From Bradyrhizobium diazoefficiens (GTDB lineage: Bacteria > Pseudomonadota > Alphaproteobacteria > Rhizobiales > Xanthobacteraceae): a stretch of 64,000 nucleotides of DNA. The DNA lies in NCBI RefSeq assembly GCF_016616885.1, contig NZ_CP067102.1:372001-436000 (forward strand), written 5' to 3'. The notes under the pieces are model-generated. The model did no database searches, was not told the DNA's origin, and worked only from the letters and a program-made list of their open reading frames with translations. Of this stretch, positions 42,174-50,660 are shown in pieces (position 1 is the stretch's first letter; the number at the start of each line of letters is the position of its first letter). A program made the position numbers and the translations under genes.

Positions 42174-43265
42174 ATGAACAAGCGTTTATTCTTGGCCACG
42201 ACCGCCGCAGTCGCGCTCGCAACTTCGGCTCTCGCGCAATCTTCTCCGAGCACGTCGAGCTCCATTCCGTCAGCTACGCAGCGTCAGCAGGATTCAACAT
42301 CGGCGCCGCCGCCGTCCTCTTCGACGTCGACACCGTTGTCCAACTCCTCTTCGGGATCCGCGCAGACCAATCCTTCGAATTCGGCCCAGACGCAGCCTCC
42401 GTCATCGACCGGCCAGAGCGCTGCAGGCCAAACCTCCGGTACGGGCACCAACACCACGCAGGCGCCCACGTCGAACAACTCTACCAACCAGGCGCAGACC
42501 AGCCAGCCCTCCAGCCAGACCAATCCGCCTTCGAACCAGGCGCAGACCAATCCGCCTGCGAACAATCAGACGCAGAGCGCGAACCCACCGGCTTCGGGCA
42601 CCACTCAGGCGCAGTCCCCGACGGGTAGCAATTCGACCACCACGGCCCAGCAGCCGGCGAACACGGCCGATCGCTCGAACACGAACGTGGATGCGTCTGT
42701 AAATATCAACGATCAGCAGCGGACGCGGATCAGCACGTCGATTTCGCACCTGAACGTGCAGCCGCTCAACAACGTGAATTTCTCGTTGTCGGTCGGCACG
42801 GCCGTGCCGCGCGATGTGCGTCTACAGCCGCTGCCTGCGGAGGTCGTCGAGATCGTGCCGCAGTACCGGGGCTACAACTTCGTGCTGGTGAAGGACGAGA
42901 TCGTGATCGTGGAGCCCTCCAGCTACAAGATCGTCGCGGTCCTGCCGTACTCGGGCCGCTCCACGGCGGCCGCTCCGGCGCCCGCCGAGCAGCGCAAGAC
43001 GACGTTCACCGATAGGGACCGCGAGGTGATCCGCAAGCACGCCAAGGCACGTCCCGTCGAGCGCGAGCGACAAACGACCGGCAGCACGGTCCGAACCGAG
43101 ATCCGCCGGGGCGAGCGCGTGCCGGAGGGCGTCGAAATCGACGCCTTCCCCGACGAGGTCTATCGCGAGGCGCCGAGTCTGCGGGAGTACCGGTACATTC
43201 ACCGGGATAGCCGCACCTACATCGTCGAGCCGCAGGAACGTCGCGTCATCGAAGAAATCGACTGA
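42174..43265 (+). CDS. Secreted protein with Ser/Thr/Gln-rich linker and two DUF1236 domains
   Basis: 363 aa. Signal peptide (RLFLATTAAVALATSALAQ); residues 25-165 are a low-complexity NPPSNQAQT-type linker; then two DUF1236 domains: SVGTAVPRDVRLQPLPAEVV (about 205-265) and RRGERVPEGVEIDAFPDEVY (about 308-363). The linker may span peptidoglycan. AGGAGG lies before the ATG. The next small secreted gene starts 25 bp later. Function unknown, envelope-associated. Confidence 0.85.
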   Translation: MNKRLFLATTAAVALATSALAQSSPSTSSSIPSATQRQQDSTSAPPPSSSTSTPLSNSSSGSAQTNPSNSAQTQPPSSTGQSAAGQTSGTGTNTTQAPTSNNSTNQAQTSQPSSQTNPPSNQAQTNPPANNQTQSANPPASGTTQAQSPTGSNSTTTAQQPANTADRSNTNVDASVNINDQQRTRISTSISHLNVQPLNNVNFSLSVGTAVPRDVRLQPLPAEVVEIVPQYRGYNFVLVKDEIVIVEPSSYKIVAVLPYSGRSTAAAPAPAEQRKTTFTDRDREVIRKHAKARPVERERQTTGSTVRTEIRRGERVPEGVEIDAFPDEVYREAPSLREYRYIHRDSRTYIVEPQERRVIEEID

Positions 43266-43290
43266 TCGCGCCAAACGGAGGAAGACGAAC

Positions 43291-43608
43291 ATGAAGACAA
43301 TTGTGCTCGGTGCTTTCGCGACGGCCTTGTTGGCGTCGGCTGCCTCGGCCGCTCCGCTCAATCCGGCCTCGCTCGGGTCGGCGGAGGTGGCCAACGTCGA
43401 TCAGGTTCGCCTGGTCTGCAATGAGTATGGCCGCTGCTACCGCACCCGCGGCCCCCGCTACGTCCAGCGGTACTACGGCGGAGACGACGGCTATGTGGTG
43501 CGCCGGAGCTACGGCTCCTATGGCGGGCCCGGCTACTACGATCGCGGCTACGGCTATTACGGCGGTGGCCCAAGCATCGGTTTCAGCTTCGGCACCCGGA
43601 GCTGGTGA
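43291..43608 (+). CDS. Gly/Tyr-rich secreted protein
   Basis: 105 aa. Signal peptide (TIVLGAFATALLASAASA), a short conserved part VDQVRLVCNEYGRCYRTRGP with two Cys, then tyrosine/glycine repeats. GGAGGAAG lies before the ATG, 25 bp after the DUF1236 gene, so probably the same transcript. Similar in style to the 37,677 protein but with a different conserved core. Function unknown. Confidence 0.75.
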   Translation: MKTIVLGAFATALLASAASAAPLNPASLGSAEVANVDQVRLVCNEYGRCYRTRGPRYVQRYYGGDDGYVVRRSYGSYGGPGYYDRGYGYYGGGPSIGFSFGTRSW

Positions 43609-43617
43609 ACTAAAGGA

Positions 43618-43642
43618 AAGGGCCGCTCTCTGAGTGGCCCTT
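43618..43642 (+). terminator. Weak terminator hairpin
   Basis: AAGGGCC-N11-GGCCCTT after the Gly/Tyr-rich gene; a short T-run only. Confidence 0.45.
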
Positions 43643-43647
43643 GCGAC

Positions 43648-43839
43648 ATGGATTACGTTTTCTCGGTGATGAGATGTCCGCTGAAGCTCTTCAGCCGGAA
43701 GGAGCAATTGCTGGCGCGGCTCGAAGCCGATCCTGGCGCGAACGAGCGCGCCGAAATCCAGACGCTCCTCGCCAAGATCGAGACCGCGCTGAAGTTGCTT
43801 GGTACCCGGGATTCCGCCGCTACGGGCGAAGATCAATAG
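43648..43839 (+). CDS. Small conserved helical protein (copy A)
   Basis: 63 aa. The core SRKEQLLARLEADPGANERA, then EIQTLLAKIETALKLL is a helical hairpin shared with the 55-aa protein at 54,597 (DPGPNERAEIERLLAKIETA). The first residues differ and the start may be the second ATG at 43,669. Function unknown; presence of two copies supports a real gene. Confidence 0.65.
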   Translation: MDYVFSVMRCPLKLFSRKEQLLARLEADPGANERAEIQTLLAKIETALKLLGTRDSAATGEDQ

Positions 43840-44229
43840 TCCTTGGGGAGCACAGGATTGAGAAGGCGAAAGCTTCACCGAAGCCTTCGCCTCGCGGCGC
43901 TTCCCAGGATTGGCGGACGAAGGCCCCAGCTCCGGGGGGCAGGGGGCTATGAGCTGGGGCCAGTACGGGGTCGCCCCTTGGGGCAGGGGCCTCGGGAAAA
44001 CTTGGCACTCGCGCTTTCGTTCCTCTTCTTCGCGCTGCGAAGTTTCGGATCGGGTCGCCAGGAAAGACGCGGAGGTCCCGTCCGCGTCTGCGACGATTTT
44101 CGTCGCCGCCCGCCGCCTGCACGCTCGCAGGACGCGAGCGGGGGCAGTCTGCGAAAGTTAAAATTGGCCGCTAAGAAGCAATGCTCCCTCAGCAGATCAG
44201 CGCTACGATGCGCCCTGCTGGGGGCAACA
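43840..44229 (+). other. Gene-free stretch with a perfect inverted repeat
   Basis: About 390 bp. Apart from the 11-bp inverted repeat at 43,922-43,961 there is no recognisable gene. Several short frames are open but lack ribosome-binding sites. Confidence 0.4.
43922..43961. repeat. Perfect 11-bp inverted repeat with 18-nt loop
   Basis: GGCCCCAGCTC / GAGCTGGGGCC. It could be a stem-loop in RNA or a protein-binding palindrome; there is no T-tract, so a terminator is unlikely. Confidence 0.6.
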
Positions 44230-44457
44230 ATGGCCATCTACCGAATACTTCAAAACTCGCCTCTTGAGCCTGAAGAGATCACGCGCCTTTCGACGGCTTA
44301 TGAACAGGCCCTGCGTACGATTGGCGTACAGGATCGCAACGACCCCCTCACCGAACTGATTGCCAAGAAGATCATCGAGATCGGTCAGACCGGCCTCAAG
44401 GACTCCGCTGCGATCTGCGGACGGGCCGTCGAGGAATTAGGCCTGCCGAAAGGTTGA
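44230..44457 (+). CDS. Conserved 75-aa protein
   Basis: Begins MAIYRILQNSPLEPEEITRL, then AYEQALRTIGVQDRNDPLTE and IAKKIIEIGQTGLKD. This helical family is widespread in Bradyrhizobium with unknown function. The region downstream, including the gene's last codons, recurs near 49.59-49.83 kb, where the gene itself has an internal deletion. No strong ribosome-binding site is visible. Confidence 0.7.
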   Translation: MAIYRILQNSPLEPEEITRLSTAYEQALRTIGVQDRNDPLTELIAKKIIEIGQTGLKDSAAICGRAVEELGLPKG

Positions 44458-44542
44458 TTCCGCGGAGGCGTGCACCCAAGGGACGGATCCGACGGCGGTC
44501 CGGGCTACGGCGATCGCGGCTAAGGTTCGGCCGCGAGTAGAG

Positions 44543-44760
44543 CAGCTAACCCGACGGCGGCCCCTTTTCCTCGCCGAGCTCCCTGATCATGCGGACGATC
44601 TCCTCCGGATGGAAGGGCTTCCGCACAATCCGGCTGCTGCCGGGGACAAAGCGTGGTGGGGCGGGCGAAAAGCCCGTCGCGTAGATGACCGGCAGCTCCG
44701 GATCCTGCTCTCAGCAGCGCTTCGCGATCTGCCATCCATCGACCTGTCCAGGCAGCCGGC
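44543..44760 (-). pseudogene. Response regulator fragment with a nonsense codon
   Basis: Minus frame DGWQIAKRC-stop-EQDPELPVIYATGFSPAPPR to FHPEEIVRMIRELGEEKG matches the intact regulator at 49,739-50,104. The CGA expected after KRC is TGA, and the N-terminal half with the phosphorylation site is absent. Together with the 44,230 gene it forms the older copy of a duplicated block. Confidence 0.7.
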
Positions 44761-44911
44761 GCAGCCATCCGCGCGGCAAGCTTCGCCAACGCCGTGCGCG
44801 CTCGGTCGACGACTATTACGATGGCATACCAGCTCCGTGCGCTGCACCGCCAGAAGCTCCACGGCCAAGTGGCCGCAAAGAAGCCTGCGCCAGAACGGGC
44901 GACATGAGTCC

Positions 44912-45331
44912 TCACCCGAGCGGCCGTGCTTGCCTGAAATGGAAACCGTTAGGCGCGAACCTCCGGGCCAAACTGAGCACTTCACCCTCGCACGTTTCCA
45001 GCGCGATCTTCTGTGCGAGCATGACGTCACCGATCGGCAGACTGCCGATGGGCATGAAACACAATCCCACCTGTCGGCGACCTGTCTCGTCGAGCTCGCA
45101 CACGTTAACCGAGGCCCCGGCGTGGATCCTGTAACGCATTCCGCTGTCGCTCCCGATCACCTCGAAATAGCCCTTCCTCACGAACTGCTCCCGCTGCGCC
45201 GGCGATAGCCATTCCCGCAAGAGCCGCAGCGACCGGCCCTCCGCCGTGCCCTCGGCGCCGTGCCTGATGAAGAGCGCTCTCGCCGCCTTCATTCGGGAGC
45301 GGCCGCCCCGCGAAGGTTGATAGCCGAACAT
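44912..45331 (-). CDS. Conserved hypothetical protein
   Basis: 139 aa, soluble. SLRLLREWLSPAQREQFVRK, then YFEVIGSDSGMRYRIHAGAS, CELDETGRRQVGLCFMPIGS and GDVMLAQKIALETCEGEVLS. The sequence looks like a compact domain that recognises a sequence or nucleotide, with conserved Cys in the second half. It starts 9 bp after the 73-aa gene upstream, so an operon is likely. A fragment of a relative lies near 27.9 kb. Function unknown. Confidence 0.75.
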   Translation of the reverse strand: MFGYQPSRGGRSRMKAARALFIRHGAEGTAEGRSLRLLREWLSPAQREQFVRKGYFEVIGSDSGMRYRIHAGASVNVCELDETGRRQVGLCFMPIGSLPIGDVMLAQKIALETCEGEVLSLARRFAPNGFHFRQARPLG

Positions 45332-45340
45332 GATTGCCCG

Positions 45341-45562
45341 CTACCCGCCGACCAATCTGGGGAAGAAGACAGTTTCCTTCGCAGTCGGGTCGAACGATCT
45401 GATCTGCGAAACCTGACCTTGGCCCGTGCGGACCGCCGCGGTGAAGCCGTTATTGGTGAGTTCGTAGAACCGCTGTTCCGCTCTTGCCAGTTCTGGTGCG
45501 TTATCCGCGTTGAAATAATGCCGGCTGTCGCCGCTACGGTCCATAACGATCTGAATTGCCAT
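45341..45562 (-). CDS. Conserved 73-aa protein
   Basis: AIQIVMDRSGDSRHYFNADN, then ARAEQRFYELTNNGFTAAVR and ETVFFPRLVGG. GGAGGA sits well before the ATG at 45,562. Soluble, with a mixed alpha/beta pattern. It is first in a two-gene leftward unit with the 139-aa protein. I do not recognise a named family. Confidence 0.7.
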   Translation of the reverse strand: MAIQIVMDRSGDSRHYFNADNAPELARAEQRFYELTNNGFTAAVRTGQGQVSQIRSFDPTAKETVFFPRLVGG

Positions 45563-46554
45563 GATCGTCCTCCTCGGATTGCTGGTGACCAAGGACCTCA
45601 ATCGAGTATCCGACCGACGTCACAGAATATCAAGAGTTCGTCGCAACGGCGGAAGGATCGACGCAGGAGCGGGAGACTGGGCAAAGCGATCGCGCCACCA
45701 CCCGTGTCAAGGCCGCGCAACGCCTCGACCCGTCCAAAATGCCGCTCAGCCGGCGGAGGAGTTGCTAATGCCGATGAAGGTGGCGTCGGTACGGCAGTGC
45801 AGTCTCCGCGGAGGTCCTGATCAGTGACCAGTTTTGGCAGCTCCATTCAGCCCGAGGTCGATCTCATCGCGCTCCTCGCAACTCTGGCTCGATGAAGCGC
45901 AGGCCGAGAGCACGGTAGAACTTCCTTGGCGCCAATCACGCTGCGGCTCTTGTGCAGACCGTCTTGATCGAGCCGCACGCCGCGAGCGCGCGAACTCGCT
46001 TGAGGTGGGCCGCGGACCAGTCGCGCGCAGCACCGTGGCCTTCAGTGCCGCAAATCAGCGACGCTTTTGATAGGCAGGCGTCATTCCAACTAGACGGAAA
46101 AAGACCGCCCGAAGGCGGTCTCTTCAGTTAAGCGCCGGGCCAAAATAGATCGGGATCAAACGTCCTCCGCCCGGAGTGGTTACAGCTAACCACCTTTCAA
46201 CGAGTGCGGCCTGACAAATATAGTTGCAGTTCTGAAATGGAACAGAGCGCGTCTTGCAGGCACTGTCGCGTCTCCGCGCTCTATTCACAGTCGATCGAGG
46301 CGGATGATCCCACTTCGAAGCCGTCCGCCAGCTCTTCGCTGCTCCAAACTTGAGACGCAGCTACGAAGAGATCGAAACGGAAACCCTGCTTAGTGAACGG
46401 CTACCCGCGACCGTCGGGCGCTCCCGCAGCAGGCGAACGCAGACGGCGCCTTTCGATGAAGATCCCGCTCTCACTCGAAGAGAGCTCGATGATATTAATC
46501 TCTTTGTTCGTTGCGGCCTCGATGGCCGCGGGTCGCCGTGGTCCTCAACTCGTC
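45563..46554. other. Long gene-poor region
   Basis: About 990 bp. Open frames on the plus strand lack starts and consistent composition. A strong minus-strand terminator lies at 46,096-46,122, about 430 nt beyond the porin stop, so the minus strand here may be a long 3' leader or an sRNA locus. No other signal was seen. Confidence 0.45.
46096..46122 (-). terminator. Orphan intrinsic terminator
   Basis: Minus strand GACCGCC-TTCG-GGCGGTC followed by TTTTT: a perfect stem with a UUCG tetraloop. The nearest minus-strand gene (porin) ends 430 bp upstream. Confidence 0.8.
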
Positions 46555-47946
46555 CTAGAATTTCAGAGTCGTTCTCAGTCCGAAGATCGATGCATTTTTA
46601 AGCTGCTTTCCGGCAAAGGGTCCGGAGGGCAGGGGCGCGCCGCCCCCTGGATGGATGACGTACTGGACGTTGGGCTGCACTGTCCAACCGTCTCTGATCT
46701 GATACTGATAGACCGCGGTCAGCAGACCTTCGAAGCCCCGGAGCGGCCAGTCGGGACCGACGAAGGCTCGATAATCCGCATCCAGCGCCTGCGCCCCCTT
46801 GGACACGTGTGCATAGCCTGCTGCGATCCCAAACTTGTCATCCGGGCGGGTGTCGCTGAGACCGATGAACTCGAGACCCGCATCGGCATAGAGGTCGATC
46901 AGATTGCGGTCGGCAGGCGCCCCGGCAACGCGGGCGAAGACGCCGACGCCGCGATCGTCACTGCGTGGCAGTCGATAGATCTGCTGTTCAAAGACCATCC
47001 AGCCGCCGATATCGCCCGAGAGCAGCAAGGGTTCCCCGCTGCTGGCGGGCGACGCGAGCGAGACGCCATTGGATGCGAGACGCTGATCGGCGAAAGATCC
47101 GAAGTGACGCCAGCCACCGAACTTGATCTGACCGGCCAGATCGGGGTCGCCCTTCTTGTTGTTCCACGCATACTGGATCTGCCCGAGCAAGAGCGGCGGA
47201 TCATTGACGCGGAAGTTCACGCCATAGCGATTGCGTTCTTGTGGGTCGCTGGGACCAGGCCCTGCCTGGTTGCCGTCGAATATTCCCCCAAGGATGGACC
47301 ATTGGTCGGTGATGTTGACGAGGAGTCGCGCTCCCACCGCCGCCAAAGGTGGCGAGGGGCCGCCGCTGGGCAGGTCGAGTGAAGTGATCGCGGGCCAGCC
47401 CATGGAAGAGTTGGTAAAGACATCGGTGTACTTCGTGTTGAAGAACTCGCTATCAGCCGCGAGCTGGCCGAATTTGAGCGATACCTTTTTCGCGCCCCAC
47501 TGCTTCTCGAAATAGGCCTCATATAGCCGGGTCGACGGCAGCGCCTCGATACCGCTCACGACGAAGAAGTTCTGGAGATTGATGCGCGATAGTCCATCGC
47601 CGTGAATCTGGAACATGTTGGCGTGAAACGTGAGTTTATCGATCCCGACGAGCTTCTGCAGATCGAGATCTACGGCGAGGTTCAGTCGACCTTCGTACAC
47701 CGCCCCTTGCTTCAATCCACCGGAGGCGTTGCCGAGCACCTCGCCGATATAGGTCGCCGCGAACTTCACTCCATTTTTCTGCAGCGGGTTAGGCAGCAAA
47801 CCGAGCGTCTTTTCCTCGATCGTGCTTTCGCCGGTGTCGGGGTCGGCCGGCTTGTCCTCGTCGGTTTTTTTGTCCTCCTGCGCAAGCGCGGGGGTGGCCA
47901 CAAGCAGACCAAGAATGAAAAGCGAGCGCGCGATGCAGTGCTTCAT
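46555..47946 (-). CDS. Carbohydrate porin, OprB family
   Basis: 463 aa outer-membrane porin. Signal peptide (SLFILGLLVATPALAQ), an acidic periplasmic lead, then alternating beta strands with OprB hallmarks: KNGVKFAATYIGEVLGNASG, NLQNFFVVSGIEALPSTRLY, FFNTKYTDVFTNSSMGWPA and a C-terminal IFGLRTTLKF ending in Phe. It mediates uptake of sugars. The ATG at 47,946 has only a modest ribosome-binding site. Monocistronic. Confidence 0.9.
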   Translation of the reverse strand: MKHCIARSLFILGLLVATPALAQEDKKTDEDKPADPDTGESTIEEKTLGLLPNPLQKNGVKFAATYIGEVLGNASGGLKQGAVYEGRLNLAVDLDLQKLVGIDKLTFHANMFQIHGDGLSRINLQNFFVVSGIEALPSTRLYEAYFEKQWGAKKVSLKFGQLAADSEFFNTKYTDVFTNSSMGWPAITSLDLPSGGPSPPLAAVGARLLVNITDQWSILGGIFDGNQAGPGPSDPQERNRYGVNFRVNDPPLLLGQIQYAWNNKKGDPDLAGQIKFGGWRHFGSFADQRLASNGVSLASPASSGEPLLLSGDIGGWMVFEQQIYRLPRSDDRGVGVFARVAGAPADRNLIDLYADAGLEFIGLSDTRPDDKFGIAAGYAHVSKGAQALDADYRAFVGPDWPLRGFEGLLTAVYQYQIRDGWTVQPNVQYVIHPGGGAPLPSGPFAGKQLKNASIFGLRTTLKF

Positions 47947-48188
47947 TCCATTCGACTGGGCCAACTGGAACCGAGCCTCCTTCGGCGAGATGCACATTGG
48001 GCCACGGCCGGCCTTTCGATTCAAGCGCATTGATCGCCAGCGGAACTTCATCGCCGGCGCGGCCGGAAGGAAGGCGATGGGGATCGGGTCAATGTCGTTC
48101 GAAAGCGTATTTGGAGAGGCCTCTCGAGCGAGCGGCCCGACCGCGGGAATGATTTTTTCAACGCAAAGCAAAGCCCCCCGGCGGGCTT

Positions 48189-48213
48189 GGAACCAACATT
48201 TTGCTGGCCGGTT
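48189..48213 (+). promoter_or_regulatory. EcfG-type promoter of the DUF892 gene
   Basis: GGAAC, 16-bp spacer, GGTT, 35 bp before the ATG. Confidence 0.65.
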
Positions 48214-48248
48214 TCTCGCCCGTACCAATTCAAGAGAGGAGCGATCCC

Positions 48249-48746
48249 ATGGCAAGCGGGAAGAATTTGAAGGAGCTGTTTCATGACACGCTGAAAGACA
48301 TCTATTTTGCGGAAAAGAAGATCCTGTCGACCTTGCCGAAAATGGCGAAGGCGGCCCAGTCCAAGGATCTCAACGCCGCCTTCCAAAAACATGAGACCGA
48401 GACCGAAGAGCACGTGGCTCGACTCGAACAGGTGTTTGAGGAAATCGGCGAAACGCCGCGAGGCAAGACTTGCGATGCCATCATGGGCATCATCGAGGAG
48501 GGCCAAGAGGTTATGAAGGAATTCAAGGGCGCGCCCGCCCTCGATGCCGGTCTCCTTGCGGCGGCGCAGGCGGTCGAACATTATGAGATCGCCCGCTATG
48601 GGACGCTGAAGACCTGGGCCGCCGAGCTAGGGCTGAAACAGTCCGTGAAGCTGCTGGAAGCAACCCTTGCCGAAGAAAAGAAGACGGATGAGACCTTGAC
48701 GAAGCTCGCCGAGAGTGAGGTCAATCAACACGCCCAAGCGGCTTGA
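48249..48746 (+). CDS. DUF892 (YciE/YciF) ferritin-like stress protein
   Basis: 165 aa four-helix bundle: LKELFHDTLKDIYFAEKKIL, then FQKHETETEEHVARLEQVFE, GLLAAAQAVEHYEIARYGTL and LLEATLAEEKKTDETLTKLA. Conserved Glu/His (EHYE, HETE) are the di-metal ligands of this ferritin-like family. Known members respond to osmotic and general stress. AGAGAGGAG precedes the ATG; EcfG-type promoter upstream. Confidence 0.93.
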   Translation: MASGKNLKELFHDTLKDIYFAEKKILSTLPKMAKAAQSKDLNAAFQKHETETEEHVARLEQVFEEIGETPRGKTCDAIMGIIEEGQEVMKEFKGAPALDAGLLAAAQAVEHYEIARYGTLKTWAAELGLKQSVKLLEATLAEEKKTDETLTKLAESEVNQHAQAA

Positions 48747-48867
48747 AGAAAGGCTCATCCCCGTCTGGCCCCGTTGCCGTGAGTGGGCGGCGGGGCCGCC
48801 CCGGTCTCTACAATTGGAATCCAACGCCTGGTTGCTTGCATCTCATCTATCCGAGAAACAGTGCGCT

Positions 48868-49404
48868 ATGCCCAATTTCTTCAACCTGCCACCCTTCACA
48901 GAAGACGGCGACGTGCACGTCGTCGTCGAAACACCGCGCGGCAGCCGCACCAAGTTCGCGTACGACCCGAAGCTTGAATGCTTCGCGCTCAGCAAATCGC
49001 TGCTGACCGGCCTTACGTATCCACACGACTGGGGCTTCGTGCCCTCGACCAAAGCCGATGATGGCGACCCGCTGGACGTCATGGTGATCCATGATGCGGC
49101 GACCTTCCCCGGCCTGGTCGTTACCTGCCGGGTCATCGGAATCCTCCAGATCGCGCAGAAGAGCAAAAGCAAAGCCGAGCGCAATGACCGTCTCTTTGCC
49201 GTGCCACGGCGCTCGCACTCCGAGCAGGCTTTGAAGGACATCGATGATCTAACGAAGCCGATCCGTGAGGAGCTTGAAAAGTTCTTCAAGGCGACCGACG
49301 AACTTGAAGACAAGAAGCTCAACATCATCGGCTGGAAGGGACCTAAGGCTGCGGTGCAGGCCATCAAGGATGCGGCAAAGGCTTTCGCGAAAGACGATAG
49401 GTAG
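48868..49404 (+). CDS. ppa: Inorganic pyrophosphatase family protein
   Basis: 178 aa. VVVETPRGSRTKFAYDPKLE, LTGLTYPHDWGFVPSTKADD, GDPLDVMVIHDA (metal-binding Asp cluster of family I pyrophosphatases) and VIGILQIAQKSKSKAERNDR. It hydrolyses PPi to phosphate. The ATG has a weak ribosome-binding site. The broken copy at 24,270 is a distant paralogue. Monocistronic or read through from DUF892. Confidence 0.88.
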   Translation: MPNFFNLPPFTEDGDVHVVVETPRGSRTKFAYDPKLECFALSKSLLTGLTYPHDWGFVPSTKADDGDPLDVMVIHDAATFPGLVVTCRVIGILQIAQKSKSKAERNDRLFAVPRRSHSEQALKDIDDLTKPIREELEKFFKATDELEDKKLNIIGWKGPKAAVQAIKDAAKAFAKDDR

Positions 49405-49738
49405 CTTTAGACCTTGGCGCGCCGCTTCTTCGATACTGGAGATTTCAAGGCGACCGCGCGGGAGCTCAGAAGGGCAAGCACGCGCTGAAGCAAGGTTGAT
49501 CGCGCGAGCCGGTAGCGCGAAGCCTTCGATGCCCGCAAGCACGCCGACGAACCATCGCCAGCACATCGGAGACGGGCCCGGGTCGAACATCTACCGAATA
49601 CTTCAAAACTCGCATCTTGGGCCTGACGAAATTACGCTGCCAAAAGGTTGATTCCGCGGGAAGGGCGTGGTGCACCCAAGCGACGGATCCGACGGCGGTC
49701 CAGGCTACGGCGATCGCAAGGCTCGGCCGCGAGAGCAG
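49405..49738. other. Remnant-bearing spacer
   Basis: About 330 bp. The only recognisable content is the deleted copy of the 75-aa gene (49,587-49,652) and its downstream flank, duplicated from about 44.4-44.55 kb. Confidence 0.5.
49587..49652 (+). pseudogene. Internally deleted copy of the 75-aa gene
   Basis: IYRILQNSHLGPDEIT is followed directly by LPKG and stop, matching the first 18 and last 4 residues of the 44,230 gene. The ATG is missing. The following about 85 bp match the flank of the first copy. Confidence 0.75.
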
Positions 49739-50104
49739 CTAACCCGGCGGCGCTTCCTTTTCCTCGCCGAGCTCCTTGATCATGCGGACGATCTCCTCCG
49801 GATGGAAGGGCTTCTGGACGATCCGGCTGCCCGGGACGGGGCGTGGTGTGGCGGGCGAAAAGCCCGTCGCGTAGATGACCGGCAATTCCGGATCGCTTTC
49901 GCGGCAGCGCTCCGCGATCTGCCAGCCGTCGATGTTCCCGGGCAGCCTGACGTCGGTGACCAGCACGTCCGCGACGTGGCGCTTGCACCAGTCCAGCGCC
50001 TCTTCCCCGTTGCTCGCGTGGATGACGTGGTAGCCCGCATCGCGCAGCGCTTCGACAACGAATTCACGGATAAGGGGGTCGTCCTCGACGAGAAGTACGC
50101 TCAC
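49739..50104 (-). CDS. Single-domain response regulator
   Basis: 121 aa receiver: VLLVEDDPLIREFVVEALRD (acidic pocket), phosphorylatable Asp in VLVTDVRLPGNIDGW, conserved Thr in IYATGF and Lys in IVQKPFHPEEIV. No output domain, so it acts through partners. The GTG at 50,104 is chosen but lacks a good ribosome-binding site; an EcfG-type promoter ends 39 bp upstream. The broken copy lies at 44,543. Confidence 0.85.
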   Translation of the reverse strand: MSVLLVEDDPLIREFVVEALRDAGYHVIHASNGEEALDWCKRHVADVLVTDVRLPGNIDGWQIAERCRESDPELPVIYATGFSPATPRPVPGSRIVQKPFHPEEIVRMIKELGEEKEAPPG

Positions 50105-50142
50105 TGGCGGCTCACTTGGGATAGCGTTCGCAACGCATGTCG

Positions 50143-50167
50143 AACTGCCCAATTGCGTCGTCGTTCC
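50143..50167 (-). promoter_or_regulatory. EcfG-type promoter of the response regulator
   Basis: Minus strand GGAAC, 16-bp spacer, AGTT. Confidence 0.55.
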
Positions 50168-50280
50168 TGGCGTGAGCGGGACTGGAGGGCTCAAGCGGCC
50201 TCGGCGCAACGCGAGGGATAGGGAAATCGGCAAGGCCGTTCGTGTGCTGGTAGTAAAGGATGAAGCTCCGATCTGCAGCT

Positions 50281-50496
50281 TCATCGAGGACGCCCCATGG
50301 TCGCCCGAGCGGCCGCTACGGCCATCCAGTCCCGCAGCAGTCCTCTGTCCTCTTTCGAAAAGGACGCGCGCCGCTTGAGATCGTCCAAGGTCTCGCCCGG
50401 ATGGCATTGCCCGTAATCGTCGCGGATCAGCGACTCGAGATAGCTCGGGTCCCCCTCGCTGCCGGGATCGAGATGCTGGGGCGAGTCGGTTCTCAT
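50281..50496 (-). CDS. Small conserved protein (intact copy)
   Basis: 71 aa. YLESLIRDDYGQCHPGETLD, then DLKRRASFSKEDRGLLRDWM and a short basic end. AGAGGA precedes the ATG at 50,496. Helical, soluble, no known family. It is the intact version of the gene broken at 20,246. A short receiver-domain start (AVRVLVVKDEAPICSFIEDA) on the other strand near 50,233-50,295 is a remnant. Confidence 0.65.
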   Translation of the reverse strand: MRTDSPQHLDPGSEGDPSYLESLIRDDYGQCHPGETLDDLKRRASFSKEDRGLLRDWMAVAAARATMGRPR

Positions 50497-50635
50497 GGAT
50501 TTCCTCTGGCGCACGTGGTGGCGGCGTCACGATGCAGCACATAACGGACATAACGGGAAGAGCAGTCGTTGGTTCGGGCGCAGATCCTTGCCTGGCGCCA
50601 CGTCGACGGCGTCCAGGTCTGGAAGGTGCCGAGAC

Positions 50636-50660
50636 GGAACCTCCGCAAGTTCAAGCCGTT
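50636..50660 (+). promoter_or_regulatory. EcfG-type promoter of the duplicated zinc-ribbon locus
   Basis: GGAAC, 16-bp spacer, CGTT. Its spacer differs from copy 1 while both boxes are conserved. Confidence 0.65.
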
